In this document: piece by piece, positions 54,155 through 62,003 of the stretch
Numbering within the stretch: position 1 is the stretch's first letter
Layout of the letters: each line of letters starts with the position of its first letter
Assembly: GCF_014750685.1 (NCBI RefSeq)
Contig: NZ_JAAXGE010000003.1
Coordinates: forward strand, 372,001 to 436,000
Direction: 5' to 3'
DNA from: Bacteroides sp. GM023
GTDB lineage: Bacteria > Bacteroidota > Bacteroidia > Bacteroidales > Bacteroidaceae
Length of the DNA stretch: 64,000 nucleotides
The notes under the pieces: model-generated
What the model saw: the letters and a program-made list of their open reading frames with translations, nothing else
Told to the model about the DNA's origin: nothing
Databases searched by the model: none
Made by a program: the position numbers and the translations under genes

Positions 54155-54188
54155 AACTGTCAGAGTGATGGCATTTATTCTGACAGTT
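54155..54188 (-). terminator. Terminator of the C11 peptidase gene
   Basis: AACTGTCAGA (54155-54164) and TCTGACAGTT (54179-54188) form a perfect 10-bp stem; TTTT follows on the minus strand. Confidence 0.75.
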
Positions 54189-54198
54189 CCCTGCCTCT

Positions 54199-55473
54199 TC
54201 AATGTGTAGCCATATACCAGGCTGTCTCTTTCTTTTTAGCAGCTTCCGTACTGGTACTCGGGTCGGAAATAGTAATACCCGAGAAAGTATCTATTTTTAT
54301 TTTTCCTCTAGTCATTGTATAGTAATAATCTGTATTTCTTTTGAATGGAACAGTCTTATCCAACTGTTCTTTAAATTGGGCTAATAATCCCTGGTCAGGA
54401 CACAACTTTGAAACATAGTCTTCGCAATCGAAGAATATAACAGGCGAATAGCCGTCCAGTCTTTGTAAAGAACTGATTGATGTCGGGTCAAATGTATATT
54501 GACTATTAATGTCTTTCATTATGGCTGCCAGATTTTCCAATTCCGAGCAATCAGTAACAGCAAGTGTACCGCACGGCATTGCTGTATAATTTGAATAAAA
54601 AGAATGGAATCCTTCACAAATCTTCTCGTAATTGACTTTGCCTATCAAATACTCTCCAATCTCTGCGTAAGGCATTCCATACGCCATCACCTCACTGGTA
54701 GATGCAATTAAATGCTCTGTTACGTCCTTGAGGTCATAAGCTACCTCTACGCCCGACATATAGCAATCATCAAAAAGTATATATTCCATTTTCAGGCCGA
54801 CACGGGTTATTCCTTCGGCAAGCGTAGTTATATCCGTCTGATATTCGGGAGATGTCCCGCCGAATAAACGTGTCATAGGCACATTCTCATATTCCCAATG
54901 TCTCTTGGTAGCACTGAATCTACTGCGGGATTGAGTATTTGATACGGGTATCCATCCCATTCCGTGACATCCGATAATCATTGAATATCGTTTGGCAGGA
55001 GCATAGGTTTTAACATCGTTCAGAATAGAGGCAATACCTTCTACTGTTGTATATTCAGGATTTGGATACTCATAATTTTTATAGTTCTTTCTTTCTACTT
55101 CCTTTTCATCCTTATAGACAAGTTCGAAAAGAGCTGCTTCTGTCGGTGTGGTACACATGAACACGATAACTCGTTCATTCTTCAGTACATTCTTTGCGAC
55201 TACTTTTCTCAAGTCGTTAATATTCTGTTTGAAGTTAGTTGTAAGATTGGTAGACCAGGGAAGATACATGAATACGGTCTGTTCGTTATCCGGACGTATG
55301 ATCGGATCGCTAATATTGAAATCAGCTAATTTATCGTCCGGAAGCTCTGTTTGTCTTGTACTCGGGGGTGTGGAAACAGGTTCTTCTTTCTCACACGAAC
55401 TCATGCTGAAGGAAAGAAGTAGTATGAAGATAACTGATTGTATCAGTCGAAAATATTTGTGCGTTGTCTCCAT
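54199..55473 (-). CDS. C11 (clostripain-type) cysteine peptidase lipoprotein
   Basis: 424 residues. Lipobox SMSSC (Cys 27), then a Pro/Thr-rich linker and the peptidase. Catalytic dyad: H170 in MIIGCHGMGW and C237 in ILFDDCYMSGVEVAY, the C11 arrangement. C11 enzymes cut after Arg or Lys, often after self-cleavage. A surface-anchored protease of this kind could act on host proteins or process envelope proteins. Its promoter (55576-55583) lies just after the terminator of sRNA copy 2. It is bracketed by the two 148-bp repeats. Confidence 0.88.
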   Translation of the reverse strand: METTHKYFRLIQSVIFILLLSFSMSSCEKEEPVSTPPSTRQTELPDDKLADFNISDPIIRPDNEQTVFMYLPWSTNLTTNFKQNINDLRKVVAKNVLKNERVIVFMCTTPTEAALFELVYKDEKEVERKNYKNYEYPNPEYTTVEGIASILNDVKTYAPAKRYSMIIGCHGMGWIPVSNTQSRSRFSATKRHWEYENVPMTRLFGGTSPEYQTDITTLAEGITRVGLKMEYILFDDCYMSGVEVAYDLKDVTEHLIASTSEVMAYGMPYAEIGEYLIGKVNYEKICEGFHSFYSNYTAMPCGTLAVTDCSELENLAAIMKDINSQYTFDPTSISSLQRLDGYSPVIFFDCEDYVSKLCPDQGLLAQFKEQLDKTVPFKRNTDYYYTMTRGKIKIDTFSGITISDPSTSTEAAKKKETAWYMATH

Positions 55474-55575
55474 GATTCTACGGGGGTTAAATTTTTCTTT
55501 TTATATATAACGTAAAAAGAGAACTTTTTGATTTACTAATCGAGAGAAATTAGATTTTATACATCCCTCTTTATG

Positions 55576-55583
55576 CAAAGTTA
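55576..55583 (-). promoter_or_regulatory. -7 promoter element of the C11 peptidase gene
   Basis: Minus strand TAACTTTG, perfect TAnnTTTG; leader about 100 nt. Confidence 0.65.
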
Positions 55584-55613
55584 CTGAAAATTAGCGGATT
55601 TCTCACTATTGGG

Positions 55614-55761
55614 CATAAAAAAAGGAGCAACGCCTTGCTCCAACCTTTGTTAACCTTAAATCTAATACTATGAAAAACACATTGCAAAGGTACGTACTTT
55701 TGCGATATCTGCAAATAATCCAAGAAAAAAAGTATGTTTCATAACATAGATTAAGAATTTG
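55614..55761 (+). repeat. 148-bp direct repeat, right copy
   Basis: See left copy at 53969-54116. The repeat starts lie 1645 bases apart. Confidence 0.85.
55617..55681 (-). ncRNA. Predicted small RNA, copy 2
   Basis: Same design as copy 1: TTTG (55712-55715), 19-base spacer, TACCTTTG (55685-55692), start near 55681, terminator stem GGAGCAA/TTGCTCC (55624-55641) and seven T (55623-55617). The transcribed part is identical to copy 1; the differences between the repeats lie in the promoter spacer and further upstream. It ends 34 bases before the peptidase -7 box. 55682-55794 otherwise holds only this promoter and upstream sequence. Confidence 0.75.
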
Positions 55762-55794
55762 AACTTCCAATTCTATTCTTATTAAACACTTTTT

Positions 55795-56694
55795 TTAATT
55801 AGGCATTCTAAAATCATTCGGTGAACACCCGGTAATCTTCTTAAATAGCCTGCTGAAATATTGCAGATTCTGAAACCCAAGCTCTTGTGTTATCTGACTA
55901 AGCGGCTTATCGGTATTTATCAGCCACTCTTTCGCTTTCTCGAAACGTTTGAACTGGACATACTCTTTAAATGATTTCCCCGTTTCATATTTCAATAAAT
56001 CATTGAAATATTCAGAAGATAAATGAAGGAGATTGGCATATGTCTCATTCGAAAGCATATCAAGAGTCTGAGCAGGCTTCGTCTCAAAATGATTATCGAG
56101 GATTTTATCGAATCGTTCAATAATTTGTTTATTCACTTCGTTGCGTGTAATAAACTGGCGTTCGTAGAAGCGTACACAATAATCGAGCAATAACTCGATA
56201 TATTGAGAGATAATCTTCTTGCTGTGACGGTCGATGCAACGTTCCAGCTCCTGATTTATCTTATCCATAAATTCCAGGATTACCTGCTTCTCACGTAAGG
56301 AGACGTGCAGTGCTTCCTTGAGCTGATAAGAGAAAAGAGTATAGTCCTTTATATTCATCCCGAGGGGAGTACCGCGAATAAGGTCGGGATGGAATGCCAA
56401 TATCCATCCTTTGGAAGGAAGTCTTTTATTATTTGCTTCTATACTGATTGACTCTCCGGGGGTAAGGCAGACAAGAGTACCGTCCGAAAAATCATAATAC
56501 TGATGACCGTATGTATATGCTTCGCACTTGCACTCACTCAACAGAATCGTATAAAATCCGAACTTGATGTCAGTGTGTGGTGACAAGTCAGCCTTTGAGA
56601 GGTCGATGACACTCACCATCGGGTGTAGTGTCTTACTTCCCAAACAACAGTTACATTGATGTACGGTTCCTATTTTGAGTACTTTATCTCCCAT
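55795..56694 (-). CDS. AraC-family regulator (paralog A)
   Basis: 299 residues. N-terminal ligand-binding region opens TVHQCNCCLGSKTLHPMVSVIDLSKADL, Cys-rich in its first part (CNCC, then CKC at about 54-56). C-terminal AraC HTH: SSEYFNDLLKYETGKSFKEYVQFKRFEKAKEWL and LSQITQELGFQNLQYFSRLFKKITGCSPNDF. Close paralog of 56738-57640 (shared YCxRFYERQFITRNE/Q block). The pair is transcribed in the same direction with a 43-base gap. Confidence 0.92.
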   Translation of the reverse strand: MGDKVLKIGTVHQCNCCLGSKTLHPMVSVIDLSKADLSPHTDIKFGFYTILLSECKCEAYTYGHQYYDFSDGTLVCLTPGESISIEANNKRLPSKGWILAFHPDLIRGTPLGMNIKDYTLFSYQLKEALHVSLREKQVILEFMDKINQELERCIDRHSKKIISQYIELLLDYCVRFYERQFITRNEVNKQIIERFDKILDNHFETKPAQTLDMLSNETYANLLHLSSEYFNDLLKYETGKSFKEYVQFKRFEKAKEWLINTDKPLSQITQELGFQNLQYFSRLFKKITGCSPNDFRMPN

Positions 56695-56737
56695 GACGTA
56701 AATTATCTCCTATATCTGATACCCTAAAAACGATGTT

Positions 56738-57640
56738 TTAGTTATTTTGTTTATATTCGTTTGGTGTGCATCCGACGTGCTTTTTAAACAATCGGCTGAA
56801 GTGCTGCGGATACTGGAATCCCAATTCATAAGCCACCTGGCTGACGGTTTGATTTCCTTCCAGTATTCGTTCCTTGGCAAGCTCTATAATCCGGCACTGG
56901 ATATATTCTTGCGCAGTTTTTCCTGTTTCCTTTTTAATCAGGTCACCGAAATAATTAGGAGAAAGACAAGCTTTGTCGGCAAAGTATTTCACGGAAGGCA
57001 ACCCTTCTGTCAGCGCATGCTGACTCAGGAAATATTCATCCAGCAGTTGCTCGAATTTCACGATTATATCTTTATTCTCCTGATTACGTGTGATGAACTG
57101 ACGTTCGTAGAAACGCATACAGTAATCAAGTAACAACTCAATGTTACGGACGATAAGCTGCTTGCTATGCTTGTCGATAGGATGCTCCAGTTCCAGTTTT
57201 ATCTTATGGATACAGTCGGTTACGATTTCTCTTTCCTGGTCGGAGAGATGAAGTGCTTCGTTCACTTCATAAGAGAAAAAAGTATAGTTTTTAATTGTCT
57301 GTCCCAATGACGTTCCCCGGATTAAATCGGGATGGAATAAAACGCCGATAGAATTTGTACGGGATGCAGTTCTATTGCGGTTGTCTATTCCAGTAACCTG
57401 TCCGGGAGCCATGCACACCACTGTCCCTTCCTGATAATCGTAATATTTGCGACCATATCTAAGGTCACCGCATTTCGCTTCCTTCAGAAATAAACAATAA
57501 AATCCGATATTCATGCGGATGTATTCAACCGTCCTTGTGGACTTCGCGAATTCAATCACATTAACTAACGGGTGCAGCGTTTCCAGTCCAAACAGTTGGT
57601 CGTACTGGTCAATAGTCTCAATTTTAGTTATTTCATCCAT
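56738..57640 (-). CDS. AraC-family regulator (paralog B)
   Basis: 300 residues, same architecture as paralog A: ETLHPLVNVIEFAKS near the start, LFHPDLIRGTSLGQTIKNYTFFSYEVNEALHLS in the middle (A has AFHPDLIRGTPLGMNIKDYTLFSYQLKEALHVS), and the AraC signature VSQVAYELGFQYPQHFSRLFKKHVGCTPNEYK. The duplication is therefore tandem. The promoter is at 57667-57674. Divergent from the epimerase gene, a likely target by position. Confidence 0.92.
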   Translation of the reverse strand: MDEITKIETIDQYDQLFGLETLHPLVNVIEFAKSTRTVEYIRMNIGFYCLFLKEAKCGDLRYGRKYYDYQEGTVVCMAPGQVTGIDNRNRTASRTNSIGVLFHPDLIRGTSLGQTIKNYTFFSYEVNEALHLSDQEREIVTDCIHKIKLELEHPIDKHSKQLIVRNIELLLDYCMRFYERQFITRNQENKDIIVKFEQLLDEYFLSQHALTEGLPSVKYFADKACLSPNYFGDLIKKETGKTAQEYIQCRIIELAKERILEGNQTVSQVAYELGFQYPQHFSRLFKKHVGCTPNEYKQNN

Positions 57641-57666
57641 AGTGCCTTGTTATTTATCTTCTTTCG

Positions 57667-57674
57667 CAAAGATA
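57667..57674 (-). promoter_or_regulatory. -7 promoter element of the AraC pair
   Basis: Minus strand TATCTTTG, perfect TAnnTTTG; leader about 23 nt. Confidence 0.65.
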
Positions 57675-57843
57675 AAACATTTCGATATATCTTTTTCATT
57701 CTGATATTCAAATCAGTAATAAGGGTACAAGAATCAGTAATTTGTATACTACATGACTTTATGGGCAGATTGTTTCCCCTGAATAAAAGACATACGCAAG
57801 CAAATTAATACCAACGATTGAAGGAAATAAACCATAGAATTGA

Positions 57844-57851
57844 TATATTTG
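57844..57851 (+). promoter_or_regulatory. -7 promoter element of the epimerase gene
   Basis: TATATTTG, perfect TAnnTTTG, 26 bases before the ATG at 57878; it excludes the upstream in-frame start at 57818. Confidence 0.65.
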
Positions 57852-57877
57852 TTCCACAGAATTTAAAGACCTATTTT

Positions 57878-58900
57878 ATGAAAGCATTATTCATTGGTGG
57901 AACAGGTACAATCAGTACCGATGTCGTTGCATTGGCACAACAAAGAGGGTGGGAGATTACCCTTCTCAATCGCGGTTCGAAAAAGATGCCGGAAGGAATC
58001 CGCAGCATCCTTGCTGATATAAACGACGAAGACGCTGTGGCAAAAGCCATCGCAAATGAAAGCTACGACGTAGTTGCCCAATTCATAGCCTATACGGCAG
58101 AAGATGTGAAGCGTGACATTCGCCTGTTTCAGAATAAAACCAGGCAATATATCTTTATCAGCAGCGCTTCCGCCTATCAGAAACCAGTGGCTGATTATCG
58201 CATAACGGAGAGCACCCCTTTGATAAATCCTTACTGGCAATACTCCCGGCATAAGATAGAAGCGGAAGAAGTACTAATGGCAGCCTGCCGCGCAGATGGA
58301 TTCCCGGTGACTATTGTCCGTCCCAGCCACACCTATAATGGTACAAAACCACCTGTCAGCGTACATGGAAACAAAGGGAACTGGCAAATCCTAAAACGTA
58401 TCCTTGACGGGAAACCGGTCATTATCCCCGGCGACGGAACTTCATTGTGGACATTGACACACTCTAAAGATTTTGCCAAAGGATACGTGGGGCTGATGGC
58501 GAATCCCCATGCCATAGGAAATGCCTTTCATATCACTACGGATGAAAGCATGACCTGGAATCAGATTTATCAAACGATTGCCGATGCTTTGGGAAAAAAC
58601 CTGAACGCATTGCACGTTGCTTCCGACTTCCTTGCCAAACATGGAGAAAACTATGATTTCAGAGGTGAACTGCTGGGAGACAAGGCAACTACCGTTGTCT
58701 TTGATAATTCGAAGATAAAACGTCTCGTACCTGATTTTAGTTGCCATATTTCCATGGCAGACGGTCTGAGGCAATCCGTACACTATATGCTTACTCATCC
58801 TGAATCTCAAACACCTGATTTGGAATTTGATTCATGGTGTGACCGTGTAGCCGATTCAATGCGGGCTGCGGACGAAGCTTTCCTAAGGAACTCTCGTTGA
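57878..58900 (+). CDS. NAD-dependent epimerase/dehydratase family protein
   Basis: 340 residues from ATG 57878 (MKALFIGGTGTISTDVVALAQ). Atypical SDR: nucleotide loop GGTGTIS, later YIFISSASAYQKP and YWQYSRHKIEAEE, where the usual Y-x3-K reads Y-S-R-H-K. The region TIVRPSHTYNG and GDGTSLWTLTHSKDFAKGYVGLM is typical of isoflavone-reductase/epimerase-like proteins. Substrate unknown. Divergent from the AraC pair, which is probably its regulator. Confidence 0.85.
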   Translation: MKALFIGGTGTISTDVVALAQQRGWEITLLNRGSKKMPEGIRSILADINDEDAVAKAIANESYDVVAQFIAYTAEDVKRDIRLFQNKTRQYIFISSASAYQKPVADYRITESTPLINPYWQYSRHKIEAEEVLMAACRADGFPVTIVRPSHTYNGTKPPVSVHGNKGNWQILKRILDGKPVIIPGDGTSLWTLTHSKDFAKGYVGLMANPHAIGNAFHITTDESMTWNQIYQTIADALGKNLNALHVASDFLAKHGENYDFRGELLGDKATTVVFDNSKIKRLVPDFSCHISMADGLRQSVHYMLTHPESQTPDLEFDSWCDRVADSMRAADEAFLRNSR

Positions 58901-58947
58901 TTTTTTCCAGTAGTCGATTCCCTTAGGATTATCGATTCCTTTTTATT

Positions 58948-59484
58948 TTAGTAGGGGACATTGCGCCCCTGCTGCACTTCAATCCGTATACCGAAATTAC
59001 CGTTAGCGGATTTTAGTTCGAATGCCCCCCGGAAATTATTCTTTTCCCAAGGCATGGCGCTCCGGTTGGGAACTCTCCAACCGTCTTTATCATAATCTCC
59101 ATACGTATTGATTCTCATTCCGTTTTTCAGCTTGAAAGAGCCCATCTGCATAAATTGCGGAGAAGAAGACAATCCCCAACCATATCCATATCCGAAACCG
59201 GAAAAAGAAGAAGAAAAAGCATCCGTAAATCCCTGTGTATAGGTCGCATCCGTATTGAAACGGAATATTTGATTGTAGTCTTTACTTAAATCAGGCATAC
59301 TCAAATCAAACTTAGGCAGTTGGGGAGCAGTGACATTCATCAATCCCATATCCAGCAAGAAACCGCCAAACTCTTTTACATTGGCTGACGGGGCACGACG
59401 AATACTATCGGAAGGAATTTCCGACTGTGCGGATGCAAAACCGACTGATAATGCCAGCGAAAGAAATAGAATCAGTTTTTTCAT
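58948..59484 (-). CDS. Small secreted protein, unrecognised
   Basis: 178 residues from ATG 59484 (MKKLILFLSLALSVGFASAQS), a clear signal peptide cut after ASA. The mature part has a Gly/Tyr/Phe-rich stretch FSGFGYGYGWGLSS (about 112-125) and ends RIEVQQGRNVPY. I know no family. A longer start at 59538 would place 18 residues before the signal peptide and crosses the -7 box, so it is rejected. Convergent with the epimerase gene. Confidence 0.7.
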   Translation of the reverse strand: MKKLILFLSLALSVGFASAQSEIPSDSIRRAPSANVKEFGGFLLDMGLMNVTAPQLPKFDLSMPDLSKDYNQIFRFNTDATYTQGFTDAFSSSFSGFGYGYGWGLSSSPQFMQMGSFKLKNGMRINTYGDYDKDGWRVPNRSAMPWEKNNFRGAFELKSANGNFGIRIEVQQGRNVPY

Positions 59485-59506
59485 CTTCGTAAAGGTTGAT
59501 TTACGA

Positions 59507-59514
59507 CAAAGATA
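59507..59514 (-). promoter_or_regulatory. -7 promoter element of gene 58948-59484
   Basis: Minus strand TATCTTTG, perfect TAnnTTTG. Confidence 0.65.
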
Positions 59515-59591
59515 GAAATTTTCAGCCTGACTACCCACCTTCGTTATATTTTCTTAGAGAAAAACTCCTTAAAACATGCTGACATTATTTG

Positions 59592-59633
59592 TATGCCAGC
59601 TTAAGTGGCTATTTATATGCCAGTTTAAGTAGC
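59592..59633 (+). repeat. 24-bp tandem duplication at the 3' end of the regulator gene
   Basis: TATGCCAGCTTAAGTGGC (59592-59609) and TATGCCAGTTTAAGTAGC (59616-59633), the second covering the regulator stop codon. Confidence 0.75.
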
Positions 59634-60320
59634 AATCAATTTATATCCGATTCCCCGTACATTTACGATACGAATCTGTTCGTCCGACGAGAGCTTATGC
59701 CGTAATTTCGTGATAAACACATGCAGGCTCCGGGAATTGAAGAAACTGTCATCTCCCCAAAGTTCGAGCAATACATCCTGCGTGTTGACTACCAGGTTAC
59801 GATTCTCACATAACCGTTTCAAAATCTCCGATTCACGATGGGAGAGTTCCTGTTTCACTCCGGCATGCAGCAATGTCTGTGCTATGGGGTCGAACAGATA
59901 ACTCCCAATCTCGAAACGATTGGAAGTTTTATTTTCAGAGAAAAGGAACGCTTTCCCCATAAGTGCCTTAATACGGATAATCAACTCCTGCATGCTGAAA
60001 GGCTTCTTCAGATAATCATTGGCACCGAGCTCAAATCCTTCCACCACATCATTGATACCCGAGCGGGCAGTGAGGAACAGGACAGGAGTCTGCTTGTCCG
60101 TCTGACGAATCCTGCGCACCATTTCGAAACCATCCATTTTGGGCATCATTACATCAGCCACCAATACATCCGGTCGGAGTTCGAAGAAAAGGCGCAAACC
60201 TTCCTCGCCATCGGCGGCTGTATGGATAGTAAAACCACTGTCTTCAAGCGTATCTTTAATAATCATGGCGAGAGTCAGCTCGTCTTCTACCAACAGTACT
60301 TTAATTTCGTTTTTGCTCAT
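59625..60320 (-). CDS. OmpR-family response regulator
   Basis: 231 residues. Receiver domain (1-120) with acceptor D56, acidic pair E12-D13 and K106. C-terminal winged HTH (about 135-231): LSHRESEILKRLCENRNLVVNTQDVLLELWGDDSFFNSRSLHVFITKLRHKLSSD ... VRGIGYKLIA. Follows its kinase by 32 bases. The divergent outer-membrane protein gene at 62004 is the natural candidate target. Confidence 0.95.
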   Translation of the reverse strand: MSKNEIKVLLVEDELTLAMIIKDTLEDSGFTIHTAADGEEGLRLFFELRPDVLVADVMMPKMDGFEMVRRIRQTDKQTPVLFLTARSGINDVVEGFELGANDYLKKPFSMQELIIRIKALMGKAFLFSENKTSNRFEIGSYLFDPIAQTLLHAGVKQELSHRESEILKRLCENRNLVVNTQDVLLELWGDDSFFNSRSLHVFITKLRHKLSSDEQIRIVNVRGIGYKLIAT

Positions 60321-60361
60321 GACTCAAGTGTTTTATAGAGTTCAAGTGTATTTTATAGAGT
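60321..60361 (+). repeat. Tandem duplication in the kinase-regulator gap
   Basis: CAAGTGT(A)TTTTATAGAGT occurs twice head to tail (60324-60340 and 60343-60360), the second copy overlapping the kinase stop. Confidence 0.75.
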
Positions 60362-61867
60362 GATGGTAAATATACTTCCTTTTCCCGGTTCACTTTTTAC
60401 GGTAATCGTTCCACCGTGTTTCTCCACCATGCTTCTCACATAGAAGAGTCCCAGCCCATATCCTTTCACATTGTGAAGGTTGCCTGTCGGAACCCGGTAA
60501 AACTTATCGAATATATGCTTCTGTTTATCCAAAGGAATTCCGATTCCCCGGTCAGCAATACTGATGGTAACCGTCTGCTCCGTCTGCCGGCAACGGATGG
60601 TAATATCGGCTCTCTCTTTCGAATACTTCACGGCATTGTCTATCAGGTTACTGATAATATTACTGAAATGTGTCCGGTCTACTACGATAGTCAGTGCTTC
60701 CGGTTCAATCTCCAAAGTTATCTGCACCGGCTTGTCCGCCTTCAGTTGATGTTGTTCTACCAACGAAACGATTAACTCTTTCAGATTGACCTCCTCGGGA
60801 TGCAGGCGGAAAGTCTTGCGGCGTTCCATACTCATAGATAAAATCTGCTCCACCAAACTACTCAAACGTTGCAACTGTTCCTGACTGATACGCAGATATT
60901 GGTCTCGTTTCGTCTTTTCTTCCGCCTGATTAAAATTGAGTAACGCATCATTCGCCGCGTATGCCACCGCAATCGGTGTTTTCAGCTCATGCGTGATATT
61001 ATTGGTAAAATCACTTTTCATATCTTCCAATGTCTTTTGCCGGAGTAGCGTCCGGATAAGAAACCAAAAGGAGAATCCCAAAATAAGGAGAATAATAAAA
61101 GAAGTAGTCAGAATTCCCGTCATATGTTTCCATACCAGTGAATCGACAGGTTCAAAGACAAGTTGGTAACGCTGGCTGCGACTCATGTTAAAGTCGTAAT
61201 CGTAACGAATTGCCCGTGGGGTAGGGATATAGCTGCTGTCTCCCGCCATACCGATGGTATCAATATACATAACGGTGGAATCCGCATTTCTTCCGGTATG
61301 AATCAATAAAGTATGATGCGGAATTTCAATATCATGCTCCCGCAATACATTGTTAAGCAGACTGTCATATCGTTGCAGATTAATGTCGATATACGTATCT
61401 ACTCCCGCATGAATACCTTGCTGAATGCTAAGCAGCAGTTCCTTCAGGGAATCCTGTTTCTTCAATAACACGTCCAGCCCGCTGCCACTAGACGCAATTG
61501 CCTGGGCTTCGTCACCTTCCGTATTCGTCTTTACCGTGTCGGCTATCGTCTCCGTCCGTGAATGTACAGTATCCTTATAAGTACTGTCCGTATAAGAAAT
61601 CGTCTGACTTGTCACTAATGAATTACCGTCCGCGCCATATCCGGCAGACACCGTCACCGAGCCATGCTCCACATTGTCCTTCTGAAGTTCATTCACCCGG
61701 AGCACTATCTCGTTGAAGTCACTCGTGCGCATGGCATCCCTGATTGTATTCTCCATATCCTGCTTCATAGTCCGGTAAAGCCCTGTCAACCAATAAGCCT
61801 GATAGACAAAGATACCCGCTAACGAGCAAATGACTAGAATAACGATATATTTCAATGGTAATTTCAT
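60353..61867 (-). CDS. Two-component sensor histidine kinase
   Basis: 504 residues from ATG 61867 (MKLPLKYIVILVICSLAG). Two membrane segments (about 7-30 and 255-278) with a periplasmic sensor of about 220 residues between them. Then NNITHELKTPIAVAYAAND with the phosphoacceptor His, N box NLIDNAVKYS, and G1/G2 boxes DRGIGIP and GYGLGLFYVRSMVEKHGG. Ends KGSIFTITL. The -7 box TATCTTTG (61873-61880) is so close to the ATG that the mRNA should have almost no leader. Confidence 0.93.
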   Translation of the reverse strand: MKLPLKYIVILVICSLAGIFVYQAYWLTGLYRTMKQDMENTIRDAMRTSDFNEIVLRVNELQKDNVEHGSVTVSAGYGADGNSLVTSQTISYTDSTYKDTVHSRTETIADTVKTNTEGDEAQAIASSGSGLDVLLKKQDSLKELLLSIQQGIHAGVDTYIDINLQRYDSLLNNVLREHDIEIPHHTLLIHTGRNADSTVMYIDTIGMAGDSSYIPTPRAIRYDYDFNMSRSQRYQLVFEPVDSLVWKHMTGILTTSFIILLILGFSFWFLIRTLLRQKTLEDMKSDFTNNITHELKTPIAVAYAANDALLNFNQAEEKTKRDQYLRISQEQLQRLSSLVEQILSMSMERRKTFRLHPEEVNLKELIVSLVEQHQLKADKPVQITLEIEPEALTIVVDRTHFSNIISNLIDNAVKYSKERADITIRCRQTEQTVTISIADRGIGIPLDKQKHIFDKFYRVPTGNLHNVKGYGLGLFYVRSMVEKHGGTITVKSEPGKGSIFTITL

Positions 61868-61872
61868 ACCCA

Positions 61873-61880
61873 CAAAGATA
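61873..61880 (-). promoter_or_regulatory. -7 promoter element of the two-component genes
   Basis: Minus strand TATCTTTG, perfect TAnnTTTG, ending six bases before the ATG. The transcript would start at or within a few bases of the start codon. Confidence 0.6.
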
Positions 61881-62003
61881 AGAGGAAACAATTATATCTC
61901 TTCTCTTTGATAAGACTAAATAACACTAGATAAGTGGACGATAACGCAAAATCTCGCTTTTTCTGCCGTATTTTGCAGAGTACCAAAATAAATACAATAC
62001 GAT

